This document shows positions 44,966 through 56,686 of a DNA stretch of 64,000 nucleotides, in pieces. A program made the position numbers and the translations under genes. The notes below the pieces were generated by a model. The model made no database searches. It worked only from the letters and a program-made list of their open reading frames with translations, and was not told the DNA's origin. Position 1 is the first letter of the stretch; the number at the start of each line of letters is the position of its first letter. Source of the DNA: Ornithinimicrobium sediminis (GTDB lineage Bacteria; Actinomycetota; Actinomycetes; Actinomycetales; Dermatophilaceae); contig NZ_JAJSDQ010000001.1 in assembly GCF_021272345.1 (NCBI RefSeq), forward strand, positions 124,001-188,000, in the 5' to 3' direction.

Positions 44966-46549
44966 TCAGATCTGGTCGGCGGGGATGTCCTTCTCCTCGT
45001 CGCTCAGACCGAGCTGGGCCAGACGGCCGCTGTTGCGGTCGGCGATGTACTCGTTCATCTCCCGCTTGATGGTCGGGAGCAGGAAGTACACCCCGAGCAG
45101 GTTCACGAAGCCGCAGACGAACAGGAACGCGTCGGCGAACGAGAGCACCTCACCGAAGGTCAGCACGGAGCCGATGACGGTGAAGCTGAGGAAGACCGCC
45201 TTGTAGATGAGGTTGGAGGTCGTCGACTCACCGAACAGGTAGTTCCACGCCTTGTTGCCGTAGTAGGACCAGGTGATGAGGGTCGAGATCGCGAACAGCG
45301 CGACCGCCACGGCCAGCACGTAGGGGAACCAGCCGATGACGCTCTCGAACGCGTCGGAGGTGACGGCCACGCCGCCGCCGTAGTTGTAGGTGGAGTCCTC
45401 CGCCAGTGCCTCGCGGGTCTCGTTCCAGAACGCCGTGTCCGCGATGACGATGGTGAGAGCGGTCATGGTGCAGATGACGACGGTGTCGATGAAGGGCTCG
45501 AACAGAGCCACGAAGCCCTCCGACACCGGGCGGCGGGTCTTGACCGCGGAGTGCGCGATCGGGGCGGAGCCCAGACCGGCCTCGTTGGAGAAGGCGGCGC
45601 GCTGCAGGCCGACGATCAGCACACCGATGAAGCCACCGGTGAGAGCGTCGGGGGCGAAGGCGCTGGAGACGATGGTGCCGATGGCGGAAGGCACCTGCGT
45701 GATGTTGCCCAGGATGACGATGAGGCAGGCCAGCACGTAGACGCCACCCATGAAGGGCACCAGGGTCGAGGTCACCCGGCCGATGGACTTGATGCCACCG
45801 ATGATGACCAGGCCGATGATCGCGGCAAGCACGAGACCGAAGACGAAGGCGGCGCCCGGGTTGGCGAGGAAGCTGTCGTCCTGGCCGCCGGTCACCTCGA
45901 TCGCCTGGGACAGCGTCTGGTTGGCCTGGAACATGTTGCCGCCGCCGACGCCGAAGAAGAGGATGGCGACCGCGAACAGGCCGGTGAGACCGACCGCGAG
46001 GAACTTCGGGAACTTGCTGAAGGCGACCGGGAGGTACTTGAACGGGCCGCCGGAGACGGTGCCGTCCTCGTAGACCGTGCGGTACTTCACGCCGAGGGTG
46101 CACTCGGCGAACTTCGTGGCCATGCCGAGCAGGCCGGCCAGGATCATCCAGAAGGTCGCGCCGGCACCACCGAGGGTGACCGCCGCACCGACACCGGCGA
46201 TGTTGCCCAGGCCGACGGTGCCCGAGACCGCCGAGGTCAGCGCCTGGAAGTGCGGGATCTCGCCGGGGTCGTCAGGGGAGGAGTACTTGCCGCGGATGAC
46301 CTCGGTGGCGATCTTGAGGCCGCGGAACTGGATGAAGCCCAGGTAGATGGTGATGACGATGGCCGCGATGAGCAGCCAGGCCACGATCCAGGGCATGGGG
46401 AACCACTCGGGCGACCAGAAGATGATCGTGTTGGCCCAGTAGTTGACATCGGTGAAGGCCGAGTTGACGGCCTCCTCGATACGGGCGAGCGTGCTTTCCT
46501 CGCCGACGACGCCGTCTTGCAACGGGAGAATCACGGGGTGCATGAACAT
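44966..46549 (-). CDS. Sodium:alanine (amino acid carrier) symporter, AgcS family
   Basis: A 527-residue transporter with about eleven hydrophobic segments. Family marks are [44 protein letters not shown] (about 115-160), GGPFKYLP, and [25 protein letters not shown]-type sequence ([20 protein letters not shown]). It imports Ala or Gly with sodium. ATG 46549 (MFMHPVIL) is chosen; ATG 46543 is possible. The first about 45 residues before the core are variable. It is divergent from valS, with direct repeats and an AT-rich stretch between them. Confidence 0.93.
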   Translation of the reverse strand: MFMHPVILPLQDGVVGEESTLARIEEAVNSAFTDVNYWANTIIFWSPEWFPMPWIVAWLLIAAIVITIYLGFIQFRGLKIATEVIRGKYSSPDDPGEIPHFQALTSAVSGTVGLGNIAGVGAAVTLGGAGATFWMILAGLLGMATKFAECTLGVKYRTVYEDGTVSGGPFKYLPVAFSKFPKFLAVGLTGLFAVAILFFGVGGGNMFQANQTLSQAIEVTGGQDDSFLANPGAAFVFGLVLAAIIGLVIIGGIKSIGRVTSTLVPFMGGVYVLACLIVILGNITQVPSAIGTIVSSAFAPDALTGGFIGVLIVGLQRAAFSNEAGLGSAPIAHSAVKTRRPVSEGFVALFEPFIDTVVICTMTALTIVIADTAFWNETREALAEDSTYNYGGGVAVTSDAFESVIGWFPYVLAVAVALFAISTLITWSYYGNKAWNYLFGESTTSNLIYKAVFLSFTVIGSVLTFGEVLSFADAFLFVCGFVNLLGVYFLLPTIKREMNEYIADRNSGRLAQLGLSDEEKDIPADQI

Positions 46550-46599
46550 GTCGCTACCGAACCGTGGCGTGGGCCACACGGCAAGCACCCCACCACATA

Positions 46600-46641
46600 C
46601 GTGACCAAACCGTGACCTCCGGTCGGGAACCATACTATACC
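46600..46641. promoter_or_regulatory. Direct repeats and AT-rich promoter region between the symporter and valS
   Basis: CGTGACC occurs at 46600-46606 and again at 46611-46617, exactly one helical turn apart. Just after lies CATACTATACCC, the most AT-rich run in this neighbourhood. On the plus strand GTGACC (46612-46617) and TATACC (46636-46641) with an 18-base spacer could be -35/-10 hexamers; on the minus strand TATAGT (46639-46634) could serve the symporter gene. The repeat could bind a regulator of either gene. Confidence 0.4.
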
Positions 46642-46716
46642 CCCACCCGTATATGTCGTCGTGTCCGCAGCCCGACCTGCACCGACCCACCCGGACGGTC
46701 TGGGAGAATGCCGCGC

Positions 46717-49419
46717 ATGACCCACGACGTGCCCTCCGGACCTCGCCTGCGCCCGATCACCCTGCCCGACCGTCCGACCGTGGACGGCCTGGAGCAGACC
46801 TGGTCGGGCGTATGGGCCGAGCAGGGCACCTACGGATTCGACCGCGCGGCGGCCCTCGCGGCACCCCGCGAGCGGCTCTTCGTGATCGACACGCCGCCGC
46901 CCACGGCCAGCGGGTCACTCCACGTCGGCCACGTCTTCTCCTACACGCACACCGACTGCCTGGCCCGCTACCAGCGGATGACGGGGCGCACCGTCTTCTA
47001 CCCCATGGGCTGGGACGACAACGGCCTGCCCACCGAGCGCCGGGTGCAGAACTACTACGGCGTGCGCGGGGACGCCACGCTGCCCTACGACCCGCACTTC
47101 GAGCCGCCCCTGCGTGGCAGCGACGACCCCGCCGCCAAGGCCGCCCGCGTCCAGGACCAGCAGCCGGTCTCCCGCGCCAACTTCATCGAGCTGTGCAACG
47201 AGCTCACGGTCGTGGACGAGGAGAAGTTCGAGCAGCTCTGGCGCAAGCTCGGGCTGTCCGTCGACTGGTCGCTCACCTACCGCACGATCGACGACCGCTC
47301 ACGGGCGGTCTCGCAGCAGGCCTTCCTGCGCAACCTCGCCCGCGGCGAGGCCTACCAGCAGCAGGCCCCGGGCCTGTGGGACGTGACCTTCCAGACCGCG
47401 GTCGCCCAGGCCGAGCTGGAGGCGCGCGACTACCCGGGCGCCTACCACCGGGTGGCCTACCACCGCCCCGACGGCAGCCCCGTGCACGTCGAGACCACGC
47501 GTCCCGAGCTCATCCCGTCCTGCGTGGCCCTCGTCGCCCACCCCGACGACGAGCGGTACGCAGACCTGTTCGGCACCACGGTCACCTCCCCGCTCTTCGG
47601 TGTGGAGGTGCCCGTGGTCGCGCACCCGCTGGCCGAGATGGACAAGGGTGCGGGCATCGCGATGTGCTGCACCTTCGGTGACCTCACCGACGTGACCTGG
47701 TGGCGCGAGCTCGACCTGCCCAACCGCTCGGTCATCACCCGCTCCGGGCGTCTGCAGGCGGAGGTGCCGGAGTGGGTGGCCGGCGGCCCGGGCGAGCAGC
47801 TGTATGCCGAGGGGCTGGCGGGGCGGACCGTCTTCGGTGCCCGCGAGGCCGTCGTGGCCGCGCTCCGGGAGTCCGGCGACCTCGACGGCGAGCCGGTGAG
47901 GACCCAGCGCAAGGCCAACTTCTACGAGAAGGGCGACAAGCCGCTGGAGATCGTCTCGACCCGCCAGTGGTACATCCGCAACGGCGGCAAGGACACCGAG
48001 CTGCGGGACGCGCTCATCGCCCGAGGCGAGGAGATGGACTTCCACCCCTCCTTCATGCGCACCCGCTACAACAACTGGGTCGGCGGTCTCAACGGTGACT
48101 GGCTGATCAGCCGGCAGCGCTTCTTCGGTGTGCCGATCCCGGTCTGGTACCCGGTCGACGCCCACGGCGACGTCGACTTCGACCACCCCCTCACCCCGTC
48201 CGAGGACGAGCTGCCGGTGGACCCGAGCAGCCAGGCGCCACGCGGCTACACCGAGGCCCAGCGCGGACAGCCCGGGGGCTTCACCGGCGACCCGGACGTC
48301 ATGGACACCTGGGCCACCTCCTCGCTCTCCCCGCAGATCGCCTCCGGGTGGCCGGTGGGCGGCCGCCCCGACGGTGAGCTGGGCAACGACCGCGACCTCT
48401 TCCGGGCCACCTTCCCGATGGACCTGCGACCCCAGGGCCAGGACATCATCCGCACCTGGCTGTTCGCGACGGTCGTGCGCGCGCACCACGAGCACGGCTC
48501 GCTGCCGTGGCAGCACGCCGCCGTCAGCGGGTGGATCCTGGACCCCGACCGCAAGAAGATGTCGAAGTCCAAGGGCAACGCCCAGACGCCGGAGGGGCTC
48601 CTGGACGCCCACGGCTCGGACGGCGTCCGGTACTGGGCGGCCTCGGGTCGCCTGGGCACCGACGCAGCGTTCGACGAGGGACAGATGAAGGTCGGCCGTC
48701 GTCTGGCGATCAAGGCGCTCAACGCCAGCAGGTTCGCTCTGTCGATGGGGGCCTCCGAGGACGGCACCCTGCCCGCACCGGAACCGCTGCAGACCCTCGT
48801 CACCCGGATCTGCGAGCCCCTGGACCGGGCGATGACCGCCGGGCTCGCCCAGGTGGTCGAGACCGCCACGACGGCATATGAGGCCTTCGACCACACCCGC
48901 GCGCTGGAGGTCACCGAGACCTCCTTCTGGACCTTCTGCGACGACTACCTCGAGCTGGTCAAGGAGCGCGCCTACGGTTCGGCCGAGGGTCTCGACCCGG
49001 CCGCCACCGAGTCCGCCCGGGCTGCGCTGCAGGTGGCGCTCGACGTCTACATGCGCCTGCTGGCCCCGGTGCTCGTGTTCGCCACCGAGGAGGTCTGGTC
49101 CTGGTGGCACACCGACTCGGTGCACACCCAGCCCTGGCCGACGGCCGCCGAGCTGGCACCGGCCGTCGAGGACGCGGACGCGCGGATGCTCGACGTCGTC
49201 GGCCGGGCGCTGGCGGGGCTGCGCAAGGCGAAGTCCGAGGCTAAGGTCAAAATGCGCACCGAGATCTCCGCGGCCACGGTGCGGGCGCCGGAGGCCGACC
49301 TCGCACTCGTGCGCCGTGCTGCCGGTGACCTGTGCGCTGCCGGCAAGGTCTCAGGCGACGTCGGCTACCAGGTCGCCGACGTCCTCGCCGTGCAGGACGT
49401 CGCCCTGGTGACAGACTGA
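46717..49419 (+). CDS. valS: Valyl-tRNA synthetase
   Basis: A 900-residue class I synthetase for tRNA-Val. HVGH in SGSLHVGHVFSYTHTD (about residue 69) and KMSKS in DRKKMSKSKGNAQTPEGLL (about 613) are both present, with an editing domain between. The order PMGWDDNGLPTERRVQNYYGVRGD marks the actinobacterial ValS group. ATG 46717 is 9 bases after GGGAGA; the ATG at 46708 overlaps that ribosome binding site. TGGGAGAAT (46701-46709) could alternatively be an extended -10, making the mRNA leaderless. The DUF4129 gene follows 4 bases after the stop. Confidence 0.96.
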   Translation: MTHDVPSGPRLRPITLPDRPTVDGLEQTWSGVWAEQGTYGFDRAAALAAPRERLFVIDTPPPTASGSLHVGHVFSYTHTDCLARYQRMTGRTVFYPMGWDDNGLPTERRVQNYYGVRGDATLPYDPHFEPPLRGSDDPAAKAARVQDQQPVSRANFIELCNELTVVDEEKFEQLWRKLGLSVDWSLTYRTIDDRSRAVSQQAFLRNLARGEAYQQQAPGLWDVTFQTAVAQAELEARDYPGAYHRVAYHRPDGSPVHVETTRPELIPSCVALVAHPDDERYADLFGTTVTSPLFGVEVPVVAHPLAEMDKGAGIAMCCTFGDLTDVTWWRELDLPNRSVITRSGRLQAEVPEWVAGGPGEQLYAEGLAGRTVFGAREAVVAALRESGDLDGEPVRTQRKANFYEKGDKPLEIVSTRQWYIRNGGKDTELRDALIARGEEMDFHPSFMRTRYNNWVGGLNGDWLISRQRFFGVPIPVWYPVDAHGDVDFDHPLTPSEDELPVDPSSQAPRGYTEAQRGQPGGFTGDPDVMDTWATSSLSPQIASGWPVGGRPDGELGNDRDLFRATFPMDLRPQGQDIIRTWLFATVVRAHHEHGSLPWQHAAVSGWILDPDRKKMSKSKGNAQTPEGLLDAHGSDGVRYWAASGRLGTDAAFDEGQMKVGRRLAIKALNASRFALSMGASEDGTLPAPEPLQTLVTRICEPLDRAMTAGLAQVVETATTAYEAFDHTRALEVTETSFWTFCDDYLELVKERAYGSAEGLDPAATESARAALQVALDVYMRLLAPVLVFATEEVWSWWHTDSVHTQPWPTAAELAPAVEDADARMLDVVGRALAGLRKAKSEAKVKMRTEISAATVRAPEADLALVRRAAGDLCAAGKVSGDVGYQVADVLAVQDVALVTD

Positions 49420-49423
49420 CGTC

Positions 49424-50185
49424 ATGAGGAGCAGGGGGCAGGTGGCCGTCGCCGTCCTCGCGACCGCGCTGGGCCTGCTCCTGCTGCTCTGGGGCGCGGC
49501 CTCGGGCGACCCGCTGGTCGGCCCACCCACCGGGGACACCGCCGAGCTGCCGGTCGCCGAGGAGCCGCCGGTCCTGCCCGAGGAGCCACCGCCGCCGGAG
49601 GACCCGGTGCCGGTCGAGGACGGTGAGCCCGAGCCGGTCGAGATGAGCCTGGACTGGCTGGTCGTCCTCGGGCTGGCCGCGGCCCTGCTGCTCGTCGGTC
49701 TGCTGGTGCGTGCCCTCCTGCGGCGTCAGGAGGACGAGGTCGAGACCGTGCACCTGGACCCCGAGCTCGACATCCTGGTCGAGGCCACCTCCGCCCCGTC
49801 CCGCGCCGCAGCCCTGGTCGAGGGTGAGCCGCGCAACGCCGTCGTCGCCTGCTGGGTCGCGGTCGAGGACGGCGTGGCCCGGGCGGGTCTGGACCGCTCC
49901 CCCGCCGAGACCTCCCTGGACCTGGCCCGCCGGGTGCTGGGCACCTGGGAGGTCGACGAGGCCGCCGTCGAGGCGCTGGCGGGGCTCTACCGGGAGGCGC
50001 GCTTCTCACGGCATACCGTGACCGAGGCACAGCGCACCCGGGCCGTGGCGGCCCTGGACCGCATCAACGCCGACCTGCGCGACGCGGCGGCCCGGCGGCG
50101 TGCCGCAGAGGCCCGCGAGGCCGCCGACCACGCGCAGGCGAGCAGCGCCGGCCCGGGAGCCGACCCGACGGCCGGGCCCCGGTGA
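49424..50185 (+). CDS. DUF4129 domain membrane protein
   Basis: A 253-residue protein: N-terminal hydrophobic segment (VAVAVLATALGLLLLLWGAA), an extracellular Pro/Glu-rich linker, a second membrane helix (DWLVVLGLAAALLLVGLLVRALL, about 76-98) and a cytoplasmic C-domain with NAVVACWVAVEDGVARAGLDRSPAETSLDLARRVL, the DUF4129 core. Such proteins usually sit in operons with a MoxR ATPase, a DUF58 protein and a transglutaminase, as a membrane assembly of unknown role. ATG 49424 lies 4 bases after valS; the stop overlaps the next gene (GTGA). Confidence 0.85.
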   Translation: MRSRGQVAVAVLATALGLLLLLWGAASGDPLVGPPTGDTAELPVAEEPPVLPEEPPPPEDPVPVEDGEPEPVEMSLDWLVVLGLAAALLLVGLLVRALLRRQEDEVETVHLDPELDILVEATSAPSRAAALVEGEPRNAVVACWVAVEDGVARAGLDRSPAETSLDLARRVLGTWEVDEAAVEALAGLYREARFSRHTVTEAQRTRAVAALDRINADLRDAAARRRAAEAREAADHAQASSAGPGADPTAGPR

Positions 50186-50691
50186 AGGCGTCGGTGTGGC
50201 GCGACCGCGTCGTGGCGGCAGCCACCATCTTCCTGGTGGCCGGCTCGCTGCTCTGGTACGTCGGGTCGCTGCCTGAGGAGCCGTGGCTCGCAGCGGTGGT
50301 CATGCTGCTCGTGACGGTGACCGGCGGGCTGCTCGTCTGGTCGATCGGGGACCACAGCACGGAGGCGGAGGCGGCGTCGTGGCATGTGCCGCTGCGCGAG
50401 GAGTCGGCCGTCCCCCTGGCCACCGACGACCGTCTGGTGAGACTGCGTCGGGACCTCAGAGACGCCCTGGAGCGCAGCGACCGCCCCGACGAGATCCACT
50501 CCCTGCTCTGTGACCTGACCGTCGAGCGGCTGCGTGCTGCCCACGGCATCGACGCCCGCACCGACCCCGTGGCGGCCCAGGAGGTGCTCCCCCAGGACCT
50601 CTGGCGCTACCTGACCACTCCCCCTCGTGGCACGGCGCGCCGCAGCGCCCGGCAGCTGAGCCGGGCGCTGGACCACATCGAGGCGATATGA
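50182..50691 (+). CDS. Small membrane protein of the MoxR/DUF58 operon
   Basis: A 169-residue protein with two adjacent transmembrane helices near the N-terminus (VVAAATIFLVAGSLLWYVG and AAVVMLLVTVTGGLLVWSIG) and a charged cytoplasmic domain (LRRDLRDALERSDRPDEIHSLLCDLTVERLRAAHGIDA). GTG 50182 overlaps the DUF4129 stop. No named family is recognised; its fixed place between DUF4129 and MoxR suggests a role in the same assembly. Confidence 0.75.
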   Translation: MKASVWRDRVVAAATIFLVAGSLLWYVGSLPEEPWLAAVVMLLVTVTGGLLVWSIGDHSTEAEAASWHVPLREESAVPLATDDRLVRLRRDLRDALERSDRPDEIHSLLCDLTVERLRAAHGIDARTDPVAAQEVLPQDLWRYLTTPPRGTARRSARQLSRALDHIEAI

Positions 50692-50779
50692 CCGGCGCCC
50701 CCGTGCGCCGTGTGGCAGGCTTCGTCCCCGATGCCCGACGCACGCACGGCGGGCGCACCCACGACGCAGGGGGAGACGA

Positions 50780-51768
<989 letters not shown>

Positions 51769-51772
<4 letters not shown>

Positions 51773-53064
51773 GCGGCGGGCCACGCGACCGCTGGCAGCT
51801 CACTGCGGCCCACCTGCGTGCGCTGTCGCTGGCCGCTGTGCTGTCGCTGGCGGCGCTCCTGCTGCAGCGGCTCGACGTGGTGGTGCTGGCGGTTCCCTTC
51901 GTGGCCGTGGCGGCCTGGGGAGCGCTGACCCGTCCCACGGGGCTCCCCAGCACGCGCATCGCCTTCTCCCGCCTGCAGGTGCCGGAGGGCCGCAACGGCC
52001 ACCTCACCGCCACGGTCGGCCCGGTCGAGCACCAGGACAGCGTGGCGATGTCGGTGTCCTCCTCCCCCTACGTGCGGCTGCGACCGGACCACGGCACGAG
52101 GGTCCGCCTCGTCGGCCAGGACAGCGAGGTCGACACCGGGGTGGCGGTCGTCGCCGATCGGTGGGGCACCCGGCAGGCCGGGCCGGCGCTCGTGGCGGGT
52201 GCCAGCCCCTGGGGCGCCTTCCGGTGGGGCCCGGTGCCGCTGCCTGCACAGCCCTTCACCGCGGTGCCGCAGGCCTCCCGCTTCGACTCCTCCGCCCCGG
52301 CGCCGCACCCCCGCGGCATCGTGGGCCTGCACCGCTCGGACCGCCGCGGGGACGGCAGCGAGTTCGCCACGATCAGGCCCTTCCAGTGGGGTGACCGGCT
52401 CAAGCGCATCCACTGGCCGCGGTCCCTGCGCACGGGTGAGCTGCACGTGACCACGACACACGCCGACCAGGACACCCACGTGGCCGTCGTCCTCGACGCG
52501 CACTACGACCTCGGGCGCTCCGAGGGGCTGAGCGGCCGACCCTCGAGCCTCGACCTGTCGGTGCGCGCAGCGGCCGCGGTGGCCGAGCACTTCCTGCAGC
52601 AGGGCGACCGGGTCAGCCTGCGGGTGCTCTCGCGCAGGACACCCACGACCGTGCGGGTCGGCACGGGACGTCGGCACTTCCTGCGCATCCTGCAGGCCCT
52701 GGCGACCGTGCAGCCCGGACCCCGGGAGGAGAACGACCCGCGACGGCTGCGCACCGGCATGCGGGCCGGCACGCTCGTCGTCATGGTCTCGGCACTGGCG
52801 TCCCAGGACGCCGTCCTGCAGGCCGCCGTGGTGTCGCGCAGCGGCCTGCCCGTGGTCATCGTCGACACGCTCGCCGAGCAGACCCACCCGCGGTTCGACG
52901 ACGCCGTCGCCGAGCTGGCCTGGCGCATCCGCATGCTCGAGCGTGACCAGGAGATCCGCCGGGTCCAGGGACTGGGCGTGCCGGTGGTGCCGTGGCGCGG
53001 CCCGGGCAGCCTGGACGCCGTCCTGCGCCAGCTCACCCGTCGTCCCGCGGGGGGTGCGGCGTGA
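51769..53064 (+). CDS. DUF58 domain protein
   Basis: A 431-residue protein with two N-terminal transmembrane helices (AVLSLAALLLQRLDVVVLAVPFVAVAAWG) and the DUF58 core DGSEFATIRPFQWGDRLKRIHWPRSLRTGELHV (about residues 197-230), followed by a vWA-like domain (VAVVLDAHYDLG). It is the standard partner of MoxR ATPases. GTG 51769 and the stop both overlap neighbouring genes, so the four genes downstream of the DUF4129 start are translated as a chain. Confidence 0.9.
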
Positions 53065-53609
53065 TCGACAACCCGCTACGCGACGTGACCTACGAGCTGC
53101 GCACGATGAGCCGGAGCCAGATCCTGGTGCGCCTGTGCGTCGTCGGTCCGGCGGTGCTGACCGCCGTCGTGCTGGCCGTGGTCGCGGACGCCGGCGGGGC
53201 GGCCGTGGCGGGGGTCGTGCTGGCCGGACTGCTGGCCGCCGCCCTGCCGCACGGGCCCATGCCCCTGGTGGCGATTCTCTTCGTGGCCGGGTCGTGGACC
53301 GCGGCCCTCGATGCCGTGTGGCATCCCGCAGTCCTGGTCGTCGCGCTGAGCCTGCTGGTCATGCACACCGCCTGCGCCCTCGCCGCGACCGTGCCCTCGG
53401 CTGCTCCGCTGCCGGGGGGCTACTGGGTGCTCCACGGGCGACGCGTCGGGGTGGTCGCGGCCGCCACCACGGGGCTGTGGGGCCTCGCGTGGGTGATCTC
53501 AGGCCTCACGCTGCCCGGTGGCCCGGCGCCACCCCTGCTCGCGCTCACCGCTGTCGCGCTGGGGCTCGCGGCGCACTACGCCCTCGTCACCCGCCGCTGC
53601 CCCACCTGA
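53061..53609 (+). CDS. Membrane protein ending the MoxR/DUF58 operon
   Basis: A 182-residue protein with five to six hydrophobic segments (AVLTAVVLAVVADAGGAAVAGVVLAGLLAAAL, AVLVVALSLLVMHTACALAATV, LLALTAVALGLAAHYALV). No known motif. GTG 53061 overlaps the DUF58 stop. Many related operons carry a DUF3488/transglutaminase membrane protein at this place; this short protein does not have that domain. Convergent with clpX. Confidence 0.75.
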   Translation: MIDNPLRDVTYELRTMSRSQILVRLCVVGPAVLTAVVLAVVADAGGAAVAGVVLAGLLAAALPHGPMPLVAILFVAGSWTAALDAVWHPAVLVVALSLLVMHTACALAATVPSAAPLPGGYWVLHGRRVGVVAAATTGLWGLAWVISGLTLPGGPAPPLLALTAVALGLAAHYALVTRRCPT

Positions 53610-53640
53610 CCCCACCCCGCGTTGCTCGGGGTTGTGCACC

Positions 53641-53667
53641 CCATGACCGCGTTGCCTGCGGTCATGG
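53641..53667. terminator. Bidirectional hairpin between the DUF58 operon and clpX
   Basis: CCATGACCGC (53641-53650) pairs with GCGGTCATGG (53658-53667) around a 7-base loop. A second, smaller hairpin (GCCTGACC 53681-53688 with GGTCAGGC 53692-53699) overlaps the clpX stop codon. Confidence 0.7.
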
Positions 53668-53693
53668 CCCGGTGCGGACTGCCTGACCACGGG

Positions 53694-54974
<1,281 letters not shown>

Positions 54975-55151
54975 GTGCCGGTCCCTTCCTCGAAGCCGGG
55001 CTCACGGTCGACCCGCCGTGCGCCATGCCCCGACGCTACCCCGCGGCTCGCGCAGAAGACAGTCATATCTGAGGTTCCGGCGTGTGAGTCGCGCTGCTGT
55101 CCGCTGTCAGCGCAACGACGCCGGTATGCCGTTCGCACCCACCCACACACC

Positions 55152-55197
55152 GCGACGCCCCACCCCGTATGCCGTGGGCACAAGGGTGGGGCGTCGC
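55152..55197 (-). terminator. Terminator after clpP2
   Basis: 14-base-pair stem (55152-55165 with 55184-55197) around an 18-base loop, 17 bases after the clpP2 stop. It separates clpP1P2 from clpX. Confidence 0.75.
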
Positions 55198-55213
55198 CGG
55201 GGTCGGACTGCGG

Positions 55214-55879
55214 TCAGGGCTCGAGGGAGGCCTTGCGCGAGTCGAGCACCTGGTCGATGAGGCCGTAGTCCTTGGCCTCGGCGGCGGTGAGGATCTTGTC
55301 GCGCTCGATGTCCTGCCGGACCTGCTCGACCGAACGGCCGGAGTGCTTGGCCCAGGTCTCCTCGAGCCAGACCCGCATCCGCAGCACCTCGTTGGCCTGG
55401 ATCTCGATGTCGGAGGCCTGGCCGTACTCACCGCCGGCCAGCGCGGGCTGGTGGATGAGCACGCGGGCGTTGGGCAGCGCGAAGCGCTTGCCCGGGGCTC
55501 CCGCAGCGAGCAGGACGGCGGCAGCAGAGGCGGCCTGGCCGATGACGAAGGTCTGCACGTCCGGCCGGATGTACTGCATGGTGTCGTAGATCGCGGTCAG
55601 CGCGGTGAACGAACCACCCGGGGAGTTGATGTACATCAGGATGTCCCGGTCGGGGTCCTGGCTCTCCAGCACGATGAGCTGGGCGATGACGTCGTCCGCG
55701 GAGGCGTCGTCGACCTGCACGCCGAGGAAGATGATCCGGTCCTCGAAGAGCTTGGTGTAGGGGTCCTGCCGCTTCGTGCCGTAGGAGGTGCGCTCCTCGA
55801 ACTGCGGCAGGATGTAACGGCTGCTGGGACCCTGGTCGAAGGCCTGGCCACCGGCATACGGGTACTGGGGCTGCGTCAT
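55214..55879 (-). CDS. clpP2: ATP-dependent Clp protease proteolytic subunit ClpP2
   Basis: A 221-residue serine protease subunit. Catalytic Ser is in [15 protein letters not shown] (about residue 110), His in [14 protein letters not shown] (about 135), with Asp in the usual place; [20 protein letters not shown] is the family block. In actinobacteria a ClpP1 ring and a ClpP2 ring form the active mixed tetradecamer. ATG 55879 ([11 protein letters not shown]) has GGAGA 7 bases before; a GTG at 55891 is rejected. The clpP1 stop lies 27 bases upstream. The longer N-terminus (about 20 residues more than ClpP1) fits ClpP2. Confidence 0.95.
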   Translation of the reverse strand: MTQPQYPYAGGQAFDQGPSSRYILPQFEERTSYGTKRQDPYTKLFEDRIIFLGVQVDDASADDVIAQLIVLESQDPDRDILMYINSPGGSFTALTAIYDTMQYIRPDVQTFVIGQAASAAAVLLAAGAPGKRFALPNARVLIHQPALAGGEYGQASDIEIQANEVLRMRVWLEETWAKHSGRSVEQVRQDIERDKILTAAEAKDYGLIDQVLDSRKASLEP

Positions 55880-55906
55880 ACGTGTCTCCACACTCTCGTC
55901 GGTGTC

Positions 55907-56512
55907 TCAGGCCTTGGCGCCGGCGTCGCCGGAGCGCTCGTACACGTGGTCGACGAAGCCGTACTCCTTGGCCTCGTGCGCGGTGAACCAGCGGTCCCGG
56001 TCGGAGTCGCGCTCGATCTGCTCGATGCTCTGGCCGGTGTGCTCGGCGATCAGCTCGGCCATCTGCTTCTTGATGTGCAGCATCTGCTCGGCCTGGATCT
56101 TGATGTCGCTGGCCGTGCCGCCGATGCCACCCGAGGGCTGGTGCATCATGACCCGGGCGTGCGGGGTCGCGTAGCGCTTGCCGGGCTCGCCGGCCGACAG
56201 CAGGAACTGGCCCATCGACGCGGCCAGGCCCATCGCCACGGTCGCGACGTCGTTGGGCACCCACTGCATGGTGTCGAAGATCGCCATCCCCGCGGTGACC
56301 GAGCCGCCCGGTGAGTTGATGTAGAGCCAGATGTCGGCCTCCGGGTCCTCGGCGGCCAGCAGGAGCAGCTGGGCACAGATCGCGTTCGCGTTGTCGTCAC
56401 GCACGTCGGAGCCGAGGAAGATGATGCGTTCCTTCAGCAGGCGGTTGTAGATCTGGTCGTCCAGCCCGGCGACCGGCCGGTCACCTGCCGAGACGATCTC
56501 GGTGTTGCTCAT
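55907..56512 (-). CDS. clpP1: ATP-dependent Clp protease proteolytic subunit ClpP1
   Basis: A 201-residue serine protease subunit. Ser lies in [23 protein letters not shown], His in [15 protein letters not shown], and the Asp in [25 protein letters not shown] 56512 ([10 protein letters not shown]) has AAGGGAG upstream. It heads the clpP1-clpP2 operon. A candidate ClgR box lies 105 bases upstream at 56617-56627, as known for clpP1P2 in Corynebacterium and Mycobacterium, so the operon probably responds to protein-folding stress through the regulator at the left edge of this window. Confidence 0.95.
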   Translation of the reverse strand: MSNTEIVSAGDRPVAGLDDQIYNRLLKERIIFLGSDVRDDNANAICAQLLLLAAEDPEADIWLYINSPGGSVTAGMAIFDTMQWVPNDVATVAMGLAASMGQFLLSAGEPGKRYATPHARVMMHQPSGGIGGTASDIKIQAEQMLHIKKQMAELIAEHTGQSIEQIERDSDRDRWFTAHEAKEYGFVDHVYERSGDAGAKA

Positions 56513-56616
56513 GCGTGCTCCCTTGCTCGTGAAACGTCGGGTGCGCCCCTCGCGGGGCCTCGTCAGTGACACTAACGTCCGCCCCGCCGCGCTCACTCCC
56601 CTGATCAGGTCGTGTT

Positions 56617-56627
56617 CGCCCTGAGCG
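56617..56627 (-). promoter_or_regulatory. Candidate ClgR binding site upstream of clpP1
   Basis: CGCTCAGGGCG on the minus strand, followed by AAC, fits the published corynebacterial ClgR core CGC-Y-N-A-N-R-GCG-W-W-S at every core position. It lies in the clpP1 promoter region. A weaker CGC-N5-GCG near 55040 upstream of clpX breaks the inner consensus. Confidence 0.6.
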
Positions 56628-56686
56628 CACAACCGCCCACCGGCGGGTGCCGGCGGGCGGTGGTGGCGGGTCGGTGCGCCGTGGGC

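Noticed and set aside
44783-46615. A 610-codon acidic frame opposite the symporter gene
   Set aside because: Antisense of a clear transporter with family motifs; composition (Glu/Asp/Gly/Arg) is typical of complementary reading in GC-rich DNA.
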